From Aaosphaeria pasadenensis (Eukaryota; Ascomycota; Dothideomycetes; Pleosporales): a stretch of 64,000 nucleotides of DNA. Shown one piece after another: positions 44,830 to 57,429 of the stretch. The notes beneath the pieces are model-generated. The model ran no database searches. It had not been told where the DNA came from and was given only the letters and a program-made list of their open reading frames with translations. The position numbers and the translations under genes were made by a program. The stretch lies in assembly GCA_022813625.1 (NCBI GenBank), contig JAKLMB010000008.1, positions 434,001 to 498,000 of the forward strand. Direction: 5' to 3'. Positions within the stretch are counted from its first letter, which is position 1; every line of letters begins with the position of its first letter.

Positions 44830-45756
44830 ATGTATTTCTCGAGATCAATCATCGCCTCTGCCCTTCTTGGGTTCGCAGCAGCCACCACCCACGGCGAGGG
44901 CGAGCAGGCCACCGCGATAGTAGCATCGGAGACTCTGCTCGCAACAGGAACCACTGCGGCGGCATTGGCAACAGGAACTGGACTTCTTGGGGAGGCTCCA
45001 CCAGCAGGAATGGTCAACACTCACGTTATTCAAGTCGGCGGACCAAATGGAACTCTCGAATTCCTTCCTCCCAACATCCAGGCAAAGCCTGGTGACTTGG
45101 TTCAGTTCCAGTTCAACCCCAAGGCAAGTCCACTCACTTCGCAATCTGCGTTCTTCCAGCTAACTCTTCACAGAACCACTCCGTTGCTGAGTCTACCTTC
45201 GGACAGCCTTGCGTTCCTATCCAGAACGTCATGGCCAATAAGACAGATGCTTTCTGGTCCGGATTCATGCCTGCCTCGTTGGCCGCTGGCAATGGAACTG
45301 GCGGTGGCAAGTTGACCTACACAATCCGCGTCAAGGACGAGAAGCCCATCTGGTTCTACTGCTCCCAAGGCCAACATTGCCAAAACGGCATGGCTGGTGC
45401 CATCAACGCGTAAGTTCCCTACAATGCCTCAACCACCCTCCTAATTCCAACTAACACGCCATTCTAGTCCTTTGACCGGCAACCGCACCGTTGAGGCCTT
45501 CCAAGCCCTCGCCGCCAACGCCCCCGAGAACCTCAGCCCTGGCCAGAGCGGCGGCGGCTCCTCCACCTCGCCCTCCTCCACCCCAGGCGACACCCAGAAC
45601 CCCGGCACCGAAGCCTCCAACACCGCCGGCGGCCTCACTCCCACATCCACCTCCGTCGACCCCGCCCAGCAGAGCGTCAACGCCGCTCCCGCCCTCTCCT
45701 CGCAATCGTACTTCGGCCTCGGACTGGCCGGTCTTGCAGCCCTTCTCGTATTGTAA
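44830..45756 (+). CDS. Secreted GPI-type cupredoxin
   Basis: Three exons, 44830-45123, 45174-45409 and 45468-45756, give 272 aa. Signal peptide MYFSRSIIASALLGFAAATT. The cupredoxin domain spans about residues 64-180: THVIQVGG, NIQAKPGDLVQFQFNPK, then NHSVAESTFGQPC, IWFYCSQGQHCQNGMAGAIN. The four type-1 copper ligands are in place: His of NHS, Cys of WFYC, His of QHC and Met of NGM. A Ser/Thr/Pro/Gly-rich stalk and a hydrophobic tail (YFGLGLAGLAALLVL) end the protein, as in GPI-anchored fungal wall cupredoxins. The first intron starts with GCAAGT (GC-AG type); the join gives FNPKNHS, the family sequence. Role: extracellular copper or redox protein; exact function unknown for the group. Confidence 0.91.
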
Positions 45757-46969
45757 AAAACACCACCCCCTCCCTTTTGGAGGACATTTTCTTGTGATCT
45801 TCGCCGCTGCCGCAACGTAAGCGCGGCGGCGGGATGGGTGAGGGCACTTTGGATTGAGAGCATGATACCATTCTTATATAAAGACCTGGCTCCAAGACAG
45901 CAAGCAGCCGATGGGGAAATCCATGGTACGTTGCTTGGGCTAGGGCGGCGTTTTTTTACATTTTCCTTTTCAATTTCAACATAAAGAAGTGGATGTGGGT
46001 GAGGGGGCGGCGGGTCGCGAAGCCCATACTTAGAGTAGGCATAATACAAATGAATTCTGACCACCAAAGTGTTTTGTGTGTTTTGATTGCTTGCGTTGTG
46101 ATTGTTCGAGGATAGAAGGTGGATGATGATGGTTGGTTTTGCGGCGTACAGAATGTTAGTACGTCGAGCTGGCTGCGTGGTAGATTTATCTTCCTTCTGG
46201 AGTAGCTATCTACAAGCATACTGAAAACAATCAATGGTCTTCGAGTCTTTTGAAGTAGACATTCCAGGAGCGACTTTAACAAAGTTTAAAGTGGTCAGAC
46301 GAGCGTGTAAAAATACATATTCTAGAGTACCTTAAGTAGGTAGGTAAGTACATGGTTATGGCTATCTTGGTAGTAAATTATTATCTTGTGAATGTACGGA
46401 GTACAATTGTAAAACTTAAAACTTTCAGGAAGCCAGCCTCATATGCCTAACTTCAATTAAAACGATTCTGAGCACTACAAAGCAAGTGTTCTTTGTTTGC
46501 CATCTTGCTTTTCTTGTATTTTGCTCGTTCCAGAACAGGAGAGGTGAATGCTATTGATTGGCTCTGTACTGTTACCGTTGTTGGACCCTGGCCTGATAAC
46601 GCGCTTGGCAGGGACAAGATGGCAGGGATGGGCACAATTGCGTCACTCACTCTCCCAATGCCAGGGCAGGGCCACACGAAATGCAACTTCTTCGTACGCC
46701 AATGATGATGATCGCTCCTGCAGCTCTGCATTCCTTGATTTTGACTTCGCGTGGACGCTGGTCGTCCAGCTTCATCTTTATCCTTAAACCACATTGACAC
46801 CCTCACATCCCTTCACTTCCTCACCCATTCCCTGTTCATATTACCTACTTTATCACGCGGTATCGGGTTCATTCTTTGGACCTGATCGCGTATTACTATC
46901 ACTTACAACTAAGCATTCAAGTCTCAACCTCATTTATCCTGTACTACCTCTAAACCGAATACCACCACC
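45757..46969. other. Intergenic between cupredoxin and thaumatin-like genes
   Basis: About 1.2 kb. Contains TAGGTA-type short repeats near 46335-46350. No gene. Confidence 0.6.
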
Positions 46970-48350
46970 ATGAAGTCAGTCCAAGCTAGAGGCCGCGGTA
47001 CTGGCGCAGCTCGTTTTCAGATGCTTCCCTCGCTATGTGCAGCGCTTAGTTTGATTTCGAGCCTTCCATTCGCTGATGGAATGCATCATATGGCGAGCGT
47101 GGCACCTCGTCGCGTAGACCGGAGGAAAGAACCCGTTACCCCTCTGCTCATCACCAACAACTGCCCCGAAACCATCTGGCCTGGGATTAGAACTCAATCT
47201 GGAGATGGACCTGCGAAGCAAGGCTTTGAACTGCAGCCTGGCAAGACCTCCAACCAGACAGTGTCAGAGGACTGGCAGGGGCGCGTATGGGGTCGCACGA
47301 ATTGTACTTTCAACGAGGACGGCACCGGTCCGAAGGAAGGCAGTGGGCGAGCATGCAAGTCTGGAGACTGCCATGGCGTTTTGGACTGCAAGGTCGGGGT
47401 GAGTTTAAGTCCGCTTTGGCCATGTCGCTTGCATTCGTCTAATACATGTGTATGTAGGGTGACGTTCCAGTGTCCCTCGCCGAGTTCACTCTGGATGCAG
47501 GTGATGGACATACCTATTACGACATCTCACTTGTTGACGGGTACAACCTTCCGATGGCGATAGTGCTTCAACCACTTCAGAATATGAGCCTGGAAGATAT
47601 ACCTCCGAATCTAGTTCATCCGTCATGTCAAGGGACGTTTGGTCTCTTGGAACAGCCGGGCTACGATCCATACACCAGTGGCCACGAAAATTTCCTCCGG
47701 ACCAACAGCTCTTACCCATTGGATTTCGATCAAAAGGTCAACGACAAACAGGTCTCCCGGTGGTGTCCGTGGGATCTGCAGCAGGAACCCCCCGAGAAGC
47801 CCGGCGATGGCGTGTATCCTTACCCTGACGATAACATCCAGCGGCCCGCATTCAATCCCTGCTTCTCGGCCTGTGCGAAGAACAATCGTCCCGAAGACTG
47901 CTGCACGGGAGAGTACAATTCGCCGGACGTTTGCAAACCCGGCGACTACTCAAAATCAGTGAAGAAAATCTGCCCAGACGCTTACAGCTTTGGTAAGATT
48001 AATCAGTTGGAGCGTACCTAGAGATGCACTGCTAACATAATGCCTTAGCATACGACGACCAACTTTCTACCTTTATCATCCCATCAGGCGCTGGGTTCGA
48101 GGTCGTTTTCTGCCCGGGTGCGCGCTCCACAAATATTCTGGCCACAAACGCAGAGGCCATGCGTCAGCTTGCTCAAGATGGGCGTGTATCCAAGGAGAAG
48201 AACAGTCAATCTGCAATGTCGATGAAAAAAATCAGGGCCGATGTAGTCCGACGCAGTGATGGAATGCGGAGCATCCGATTGGACAGTACCGCCCTCATGG
48301 TAACTTTCTTCATGGCTGCATGCACTGTTGCATGCATGACGATCCTGTAA
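46970..48350 (+). CDS. Thaumatin-like protein (secreted or surface-anchored)
   Basis: Three exons, 46970-47398, 47458-47992 and 48049-48350, give 421 aa. A basic stretch precedes the hydrophobic signal core (FQMLPSLCAALSLISSLPFA), so the signal peptide starts late or at Met18. The thaumatin fold (PF00314) runs from about residue 60: LLITNNCPETIWPGI, WGRTNCTFNEDGTGPKEGSG, ACKSGDCHGVLDCKVGGDVP, AEFTLDAGDGHTYYDISLVD, then a Cys-rich domain with NPCFSACAKN and DCCTGEY. I see at least 14 Cys. The C-terminus is hydrophobic (LMVTFFMAACTVACMTIL) after a Ser/Arg-rich spacer. That suggests a GPI anchor or membrane tail, unusual for plant thaumatins but seen in fungi. Fungal members may bind or cut beta-1,3-glucan (family knowledge); activity here is unproven. 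Same strand as the cupredoxin gene upstream. Confidence 0.93.
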
Positions 48351-50568
48351 GTGCGAGTATGATATGGAAAGCTCGGAGATTTGTTCAGAAGAGGAGAAGA
48401 TGGAAGCGTTTGAGATTGTTGATTACGTGTCGCGTCTGAGTAGAGTCATTTTAGATACCCTCTTCGTAGCTGCCAATGCAGTATTCTTCTATGTCATCGT
48501 TCCTTGGTATTACTTACCCGTAGACTTGTTTCAAGGGAAACAATAACTTCGCTATGGGCACGTCATTAGCTCCAACAATCGGGATTTCCTGATTACAACC
48601 TGCCTGGACTGGCTACAGCACGTTCTTTAATAAGACCCACGGAGTCTTTACCAAAAGTGTTGTCTCTGTAACCTGGTTGCATGAGATATAGCACCACATG
48701 GACGAAGATAGCGGTAAGATAGCTGATACGACCTCATCAACGCCTTGGGTACTTCGCTCTGTAGATAGGCTAAATTGAGAAACCAATGCAATCCGGTTCC
48801 TCGAATGCGTGTTCGAAGAAACAGTGTTACCGAAGGACCGAATCCCTCCCGGTGGGACTTCAACACTCCCATCTCACCAACAACATGGTCCATGGAACGG
48901 GAGACGGGAGCACGCCTGCGCATCAGCGCCCGCAGCCATGCATACATGCATGTACGCTGCAGCCGTCAGACTTTCGAATTGGGCATGGATACGCGAAGTA
49001 TACCAACTCTTTTTCTGTTTCCACATAGAGTGTTGGCGTTGAAATCATCGAATACTAGGCCAAAATGCCAACATCTACCTGCTGACATGCTTTCTCGAGT
49101 TGCATGAAGTGTTCGCGACGTATGCCAACTGCCGACGAAACCCTCCTGTGCGTTCCGTTTCGTTGAGGAGCGAGCGGTGAGCGTGCGTGGGAACTGTCAA
49201 GTGATGCAGTTTTGTTTTATGGAAATTGCTTAACATGATCCCTATACGTTACGGAGGGCGTGCTGCCATCCATTTAGGGTATTCCTGCTCTGGGGATATA
49301 ATTTCTTTGGGATATTATAGTTGTTGCTTTTTTGTTTACCCCACGTGGGGGGCGGGGCGTGAGAGTGTGCATGGAGGAATGGGAGGGGAGGGGAAGGGGC
49401 CACATGGCACGACGTCACCTCGAGATATAGATGACTTACTGTAACAAGTACAATCAATTATTAACTTTACAACACTACTGCGCTGTTGGAGTTGGCATAG
49501 AGAGAAGAAGCAAACAAAGAAAGGCACGGAATAATTCTCCATTTTTGATATCGACAAGAATAGAGATGCGATGTGTTTCTCGGATGAAGCTCCCGAACTG
49601 CATCCTTCCATCATCCATCGTGTACCTATGTGATGCAAAACGCACCCTCCATCTCCCATCGCCATCGCCATCTCCCTCGTATTTGAAAACGCCAACGACG
49701 GTTCCTCGCAGCGTACCCCGCCAAGGGTAGCCACTGAGACGAAGGGACAACCGCCCCATCGATTATCCGACGGCTCTCCTGACCACGGAGAGGGATCCTC
49801 CGCTCCCTTAACGGAGATGCCGCGTCTCTTCAGTCATTCTGTGTCCCTCCATCGAAGCATCTCACCGCTGTGTCGGGCGCGCGGGCCATACCTCCCCTCG
49901 CTGCCTCGCTGCCTCGCGCGGCTGGCTTGCTGCGTCGTGCCTAATTTTCGGTACGACTCCGCAGCCACCAAAAGATATCAACTAAAACAAGTCACTAAGC
50001 CATCTTGGAAACGGAGCTGTACCTCTGCACCTCCCGTTTCGTACCAGCTTGCCCACTATCCAGCTCCACTCGTACTATGTAACCACCAGACCGTGGTGGG
50101 AAAAATAATCTGAGGTACCACAAACGGCCTCAAGTGCTCCGGCCAAGTCGCGACGTCCTTACCTCTTTGTCGGCGTGTTCTGCGTGTGTGCCGTGTTTCT
50201 GTCTCGTGTCAGAAGACTAGGAAATATTTACTAATTGATGAGCTTATTTACATGTAGCAGAAAGAAATAAGAGCCATGCCATCTGCTGCTGCATGCATGG
50301 CGACTGAGAAGAGCTCCAAACATTGAAAAACCACCGGACATCCCTTTCTTTTTACCAATTCCCAATTCTTATACTCTCGTTCTTCTTCTTCTTTCCTGCT
50401 CTGGAAGGGACAAAGGCATTTTCTTTTTACTGAATGCGCATCCTGGTGTGCAATCAATCGAGTGATTGTCCTCGTCCTGCATCACAGCTACCATCGACGT
50501 CCCTGTCAACGTCGTCATCGACCCCAGTTGCTGTTATCGATATCAAGCACCCCCCCAAAACCGACACC
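48351..50568. other. Intergenic, 2.2 kb
   Basis: No supported gene. A 60-codon hydrophobic frame just after the thaumatin stop (48364-48546) is not convincing. The last 150 bp before 50569 are CT-rich and likely form the beta-mannosidase leader. Confidence 0.55.
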
Positions 50569-53500
50569 ATGGCCCAAGCTCTCAACGTCCACGAGCTATC
50601 TGAGGGCTGGTCCTTCAAGCAAGCAGATGATACTGCAGCAGACGCCTGGTTGTCTGTCGCTCGTGTCCCGACTAATGTCCATCTGGACTTAATTGATCAT
50701 GGAAAGTATGTCATACCCGCGTGGGAGGGGGATCCCTGTTGGAATTGTGAATAGAAGAAACAATAATCCCAAGTCTCCAATATGAAAGAGACATACCCCA
50801 TCGTATATGAAAGCATGAACTAACACGTCTGCGCCCACGCATAGAATCCCCGACCCCTTCCTAGGCTTCAACGAGCTCAAGGCCGAATGGGTCGCGGACA
50901 AGACATGGACGTACAAGACCAAGCTGCCCTTTGTCGAAGCCTCCAAAGACGGCGTCGTCCACGTCCTCGCCTTCGACGGCCTCGACACATTCGCGACTGT
51001 GAAGCTCAACGGAGATGTCATCCTGAAGAGCGACAACATGTTTATCCCGCACCGCATTGACGTGACGAAGCAATTGAAGCCCGGATCCGACAACGTCTTG
51101 GAGATCGATTTCGCCTCAGCGCGCCTGGAGGCCATCAAGATCCGCGAGGCGCATCCCGAGCACCAATGGGTTGGTTTCAATGGCGATATGTCTCGCCTTG
51201 CTGTGCGGAAGGCACAATACCACTGGTAAGTAGGATTGCGATCTGTTTTCCCAATGATTTGAATTGTGATCGCTGACTGTAATGTGTTTATAGGGGATGG
51301 GACTGGGGCCCGATTCTCAACACCTGCGGTCCATGGCGTCCAGTCCGACTGGAGACATACCAGTCTAGAGTCTCCGACCTTCGCGTCGACTACAAACTCT
51401 CGGACAATCTTCAGACGGTGAGCGGCACCATCACCGCAAAGGTCGAGGGCGTATCTGGAAACAGCGTCGCCTTCGAGGTTCGCGACGGCGAGAACGCGGT
51501 GTTCAAAGAGACAGCATCCGTCAGTGACGGCGTAGCCACCGTCGAATTCCACGTCAAGGAGCCCAAGCTGTGGTTCCCGCACGGCTACGGCCCTCAGTCC
51601 TTGTACAAAGTGACCGCGGTGGTGTCGTCGGCAGATGGTGTCGAGCTGCACCAGTCCAGCCGCCGCACCGGCTTCCGCAAGGGAGAGCTCGTCCAGCAGC
51701 CTGACGAGATCGGAAAGACGTTTTACTTCCGCATCAACAATGTTGACGTCTTCTGCGGCGGCTCCGACTGGATTCCGGCGGATTCGTTCACGCCTCGCGT
51801 CACGGAAGAGAGGTATCGCAAGTGGTTGGAGATGATGGTGGATGGATACCAGGTCATGATTCGGTGAGCATTGTACTCCATGGGTGAAAAATGAGATGGA
51901 GAGAAGAGTGTCAGACTAACCAGGAACGCAGCATCTGGGGCGGAGGTATCTGGGAAGAAGACATCTTCTACGACATCTGCGACGAGATCGGCGTGCTGGT
52001 CTGGCAGGACTTCATGTTCGGCTGCGGAAACTACCCAGCGTTCCCGGAGATCCTCAAGTCGATCGAGCAGGAGTGCACCGCCAACGTAGGCAGGCTACGA
52101 CACCACCCCTCGATCGCAATCTACGCCGGCAACAACGAGGACTACCAGGTGCAGGAGTCTTACGGCCTGACGTACAACTACGAAGACAAGGACCCGGAGA
52201 ACTGGCTCAAGACCGATTTCCCCGCGAGATATATTTATGAGAAGGTAAGCTGTCTCAAACGTATAGTACAGTGCAGTATTATCAGATACTTGGCTGGGCT
52301 GTTCAGATACCGCGCACTTTACCATTGTGGTTCATTTTCTAATCATGGATCTACGACAGATACTACCCGAAGTTGTCGAGGCAGAAAGCCCTCATATCCC
52401 GTACCACCCGGGAAGCCCATGGGGCGATGGCTTGAAGACGTCGAACAAGACAGTGGGAGACATGCATCAGTGGAACGGTGAGTGATCTCCCAATAGACAA
52501 CTGGATCACACCCACACCCCCTTTACCCTCATGTTCTCACATGCTATCATTCACTCTCAACAAAGACTGACAAGAAGGGCCTGGTAAACAGTATGGCACG
52601 GCACACAGGAGAAGTATCAAATCTTCGACACACTAGGCGGACGCTTCAACAGTGAGTTTGGCATGGAGGCCTTCCCGCACATCGACACGATCAAGTACTA
52701 CTGCACGGATCCAACACAGCTGTACCCGCAGTCACACATGCTCGACTTCCACAACAAGGCAGACGGCCACGAGCGACGCATCGCGACCTACTTGGTGGAG
52801 AATTTTAGGACCCAGACCGACCTAGAGGTTAGTTCTTCTTTCTTTGATGCGGTGTTCTGTTCTTTTTTTACCCTCTCTCCTTATACTATATGACCCTCTG
52901 TCCGGTTTTATAGTTTATGGTTTGATATTCGCTTGCGTTTTACCTGTTCTACCTGCATGCAGGCCAGGTTGCGTTGCGTTTAGCGTTACGTTGAGAGTAC
53001 TTGTTGCGAGGGGTCACTGTCTCTCCCCCTCCCCTCCCCTATAATACGCGCGTGCTAAGATTGAAATGTGAACATGGCAGGCATTTATCCACCTGACGCA
53101 ACTGTCGCAAGCGGAGGCGTTAATGTTTGGGTACCGTGGATGGCGCAGGCAGTGGGGCCAGAAGCGGTTCTGCGGAGGCGCCCTGGTATGGCAGCTCAAC
53201 GACTGCTGGCCCGTCACCTCGTGGTCCATCGTCGACTACTTCCAGCGCAAGAAGCCGGCGTACTACGCCATGAGGCGCGTGCTCGCGCCCGTCGCCGTCG
53301 CCGTCAAGCGCGCACACTTCGACTGGAGCGTCGTCCACGCCCGCGTCCCGCCGACCAGCGACTTCGAGTTGTGGGTCGCGAGCGGCAAGACGGAGGAGCT
53401 GACAGCCACCGTGGAGCTGCGCTTCATCTCCATCGCGACCGGCAAGGAGATCAAGGACAAGGTTGTCAAGAAGGACATCAGAGTGGTAGCGAACGGCACG

Positions 53501-53845
53501 ACGGACGTGCTATCGGGCACGATTGACAATGTCAACGAGGAGCCACACGTCCTGGCCGCAAGGATATGGGTCGACGGGGAGATTGTCTCGCGCGACTGCG
53601 ATTGGCCGCAGCCGCTCAAGTACCTTGACTTCCACGACCGAGGCCTCGAGGTCGAGCCCAGGGGCGACACGATTCTCGTCAGGGCCAGCAAGCCGACCAA
53701 GGGCCTGGTGTTCGAGGAGAGGGCCGGCGTGCTGGTCAACGACTCCGCAATCGATGTCGTCCCTGGCGACGAGCAGGTCATCAAGGTCAGGGGACTCGGC
53801 GCAAACGACGCTGCGCTCAAATGGACATATCTTGGCAAGGAATAA
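50569..53845 (+). CDS. Beta-mannosidase B (GH2, intracellular clade)
   Basis: Seven exons: 50569-50705, 50845-51225, 51294-51863, 51932-52244, 52360-52477, 52592-52827 and 53081-53845. Together 839 aa, the usual length of fungal MndB enzymes. No signal peptide (starts MAQALNVHELSEGWSFKQAD). Order: GH2 sugar-binding domain; Ig-like domain; TIM barrel with the GNNE motif (acid/base E432) and the SEFGMEAFP motif (nucleophile E528); and C-terminal beta domains. The family pieces WGWDWGP and IWGGGIWEEDIFYDICDEIG each span a splice join. Reaction: removal of terminal beta-1,4-mannose from mannooligosaccharides; clade B enzymes prefer short products taken into the cell. The last intron (52828-53080) is 253 nt, much longer than the rest, with a C/T-rich tract before CTAAG and the acceptor. 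Confidence 0.95.
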
Positions 53846-55029
53846 TGGCCATGATGGTGGAGTGAGGGTGGGCTGCTGCTTGCGAAAGTCGAGAAGGCTA
53901 AAAAGAAGGGAAGAAAAGAGACAGGTTCGGCAAAAGAGAAAAGAGAAGGAGAGAAAGAGAAAGCGAACGTGAGGAGACGATGATCTGATACTACGAGACG
54001 CACGAACGCAGGCACGCATGCACATAACACCGACGAGGGGTGTCAGAAAAAACGGACAGGATCTTAAGATTTCAAGGATGATTGATGAGCAACAAGAAAG
54101 AAAGAGAAAGTACCAGCAGCAGAATCGCAAGAGACAAGAAACACAAAACCGAAAGAGCAAGAAATAAAAAAAGGATATTATCGACATGCGTTCCTACCAC
54201 CACCGGAGCAACAACGTACGTATGTACAGGGTCTTGGGTTGAAAGCAAAAAGACCCGCCCGCCGCCGCCGGTCCTAACAATCATCCAGTCCAGTCCAGCG
54301 TCCTGAGGATATTATCATTGTTATAGAATGGGGGGTATATGTGGGGCTATTATAGGCGTCTGCATCGTACGGTCGGTCGAGAAAGCGCTCATATTATGAG
54401 TTGAGTTCAAAAACCTACCTTACCTTGCCTTACCTAAAAAACTACCCGTACAAGTTACAACTTAAACTTTTTAAGCATCCACATCCCATGCGATACCACA
54501 TCCCCTCCTCAATAATAATAATAAACCCCATAATAATAAAATAAAACGTCCGCCAGCATGACATTGGAGCACCAAGCGAAAACGGTTTTTGCTAGGGCCC
54601 GGAGGGGCCACGGCATGGATGTATGCCCCCCATGGCGTGTGTGTGTGCGTGTGTGCGTGCTTTTCGCATGCAACGTTCGGGAAGCAGGGGAGGGGTATCG
54701 CTCCCATGCCCTTCCTTCAACAGCCCAGCCAATGTGTGGCCATGGATGAAAAAGAATACAGCGAACTAGTAGAAAAGGAATATCCAAAACGCAATTGATA
54801 ATATGGGACTGCTGGCTGGGGTGGGGAGAGAGAGGAGAGGATCGGTGAAGCGTTTGATATGCTTGCTTGCTTGCGAGATAGATGGGTATGGTTAGGTAGT
54901 TGATGGGCGAACTTGGGTCTCATGTCTGGCTTTGGTGGTTTTGATTGTTCTTTCTGCTTGCGCGGGCGTGCGTAGACTGGAGTGGAGTGGAGCAATGTGG
55001 AGATTGGTTGTTCGAGTGATAATCCGCCT

Positions 55030-55227
55030 ACTGTAGGTTGTAGATACTTTTATCTTCCAAATCTACATGTTGTAGCCGGTTGAGAGTATGAAGGCCTTGC
55101 AAGCCAGGTATTGTAGAGTTGAATGTAGCCAGTTAACAGTCTAATGAACTCACGAATGCACTCTCAGATACAGAATTGAAGGCATATAATAGTAGCAGGG
55201 AGCCAGCCCGATATGCCGATACTCTGT
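55030..55227 (-). mobile_element. MITE-like element, copy C (degraded left end)
   Basis: The right part (about 55123-55227) matches copies A and B closely: TGTAGCCAGTTAACAG, then TAGCAGGGAGCCAGCCCGA and a diverged end ATACTCTGTA. The left boundary is uncertain; ACTGTAGGTTG at 55030 may be the decayed inverted repeat. Same orientation as copy A. Confidence 0.55.
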
Positions 55228-56833
55228 ACCTGGATAGTTTGTAATTAGATGTGCCAACCAGCAGTGGAGGCCGGCGGCTGTGACGTTGACAAAGAGAAGA
55301 TCCGACTACATGAGTGGGTGTAAAGAGAGGATGACGCTGACGACAATGAATGATGATGAGCAGCATGCAAAAGGATTGCTTCTTGACGATCCCGGCAGCG
55401 GTTACCGGTTGCTCATTTGGCGTGTGCCTGGAGAGATAGATAGGATTAGAGAGATCCTGGCCGGGCGTGGCTGGGTGCCTGGCCTGGATAATGAATGATG
55501 TGATGTTATTGGGAGTCTGGAATATGGGATTGGATGGGTTGTATGGGATGGACGGGGAGGGTTGTAATTGTGGTATGGGTAAGGAATCTAGGATATGGGT
55601 ATGGCGTGCGGGTGTGGGTGAGATGATCCGCGGTGTGAAACGGGCTTGCAGTAGTCGCCGGCTTTGCCTATGCGGTGATGATGATGGTGATGATGATTGA
55701 CTGATGTCTGTTATAGACACAGGTTTGTGGTAATTGTGGACTCGGGCCAGGTTGTTGGCAAAGATGTCAAGAAAGCTTCTGCTTCTCGAACAAGTATGGG
55801 AACAGGTATCAGACATGGGGGGAGCGAGAGATGGTGGTTATTGGTTTGGGTTGGTGGTGGATACGACAAATCTCGCTTCAGGACACTTGAGGTTCTATGA
55901 GGTAGCCTAGATGCCGCCGGATCTTGGGACACCGTGCTCACCCGAATCAACATGCGCTTTGCTTTGCTGAGTACACTGTAATCATCCCTAGGTGTAATTA
56001 CCTCAGGTTTTCACTGTTTGCAACTCATCATGCAAACACTGTACAGTACTCCATACATAGTGGATCGCTGTTGGTGTGATTGTGATGAGTTACAGAAGTT
56101 GTAGATTCAATCTCTTTTGCGTCAAGTGTAGTGGTAGGTTTGTCAGGTTTGGGTTTAGTTCCCTTCCTCGGATTCAATCATTTCCATCTTCATATGTTCC
56201 CTAAATTTCTTTTGCTTTATTCATACACTCACACTCTAAACAATTCCGGTTCCGGGACAACGAGCACCATCACCATGATCACAATTATATGATTGCGAAC
56301 CCGAAATGATAAAGTTTAAACAGAACAGCCAAGCCTTTGTCATATCAGTCATGTCCGGGGCCCTCATAATAATGCGGGGGGGCTAATGATGCTCGATTAC
56401 TTTAGTTCACTTGATGGCGGCCCGTTGTTCGTTGGTGTTTTTTTCTCTGCCCTGGAAGCGGGAACGAAGGGATTAAGTCCCCTACCCTTTAATGACAATC
56501 CGACCTAATACCTACAACATCCAGGACACACACACCCCCAGGACGTCCCCATAGGTACATTATCATTCCTACCATAATTTACACGACCATATTCCCGGCC
56601 ATCCACCCAGGAGGACCACAAGCGAGAAAGCTCGAGCATCATATACGCCTGGGAATAGCCACAAGCGCCCTCACCCCCATACGCATACGGTAGATCCATT
56701 CAAGCCCACAGTGCACTGAGGGCAGACACACACACTTTTAGGTAGATGCACACACATGCATACATACACATACATCCATACTTACAATCGGTCTGTACGG
56801 TACCAGCCCAGTGCATGAGGCAGACAAGCATAT

Positions 56834-56860
56834 CTCATCCATCCATCCCTCCATCCATCC
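56834..56860. repeat. (ATCC)n microsatellite
   Basis: Imperfect run of ATCC units in the presumed leader of the transcription factor gene. Confidence 0.7.
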
Positions 56861-57429
56861 ACATCAACCTCCACACTCATACACCCTCACGCACGCTAGC
56901 CTTGCCAAAGGACAAGGAGACAAGCATCAGCGTACGGAGCCAACAACCGGCGCAGTATCGTACTCGTAGTGGTGGTAATCTGCAGCCTGAACAGACACCA
57001 TACCAGTCTCCCCGATCCGACTGTCTATCCTATCCCATCTAGATCTACTTTTACTTTCTTGCTGCTACTCGCTGTTTTCCTCTTCCATCTCTCTTCTCAT
57101 CTCCCTGTACCCAGCTGGCTATTATATTATATCATCCGCTCAACCCTGTTGTTACCCCATTTTTTCCTTCGCTCCCACTTCTATCCACCTACTACTTTTC
57201 TCTTAACCTCCCCTCGCGGCCTTTTATTTTTCTGATTATTTCCAATTGCTCCCTGCACCTACACTACTGCTTTTAGACCCCCGCCAGTCTTCAAAGTTTG
57301 ATATCAACTTTGTTCACTGCGTTCATGTCTACCGGGCCACTTTTTGTTTGAGCCGCGGTCCCTCCACACCGACCGAAGAATTGCGGCGACCAACCTGCCG
57401 ATCCCCCTTCAAAAATCCCCCAGTCCCAG

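Larger units (their letters stand above)
53846..57429. other. Gene-poor stretch, 3.6 kb
   Basis: Beta-mannosidase 3' region, then copy C of the MITE-like element, and from about 56700 a CT-rich leader for the transcription factor. Also GT/CGTG runs at 54638-54660. Several frames of 60-227 codons exist but none is protein-like. Confidence 0.5.

Noticed and set aside
55133..55816. A 227-codon minus-strand frame
   Set aside because: Overlaps MITE-like copy C and has low-complexity Ser/Pro/His composition.
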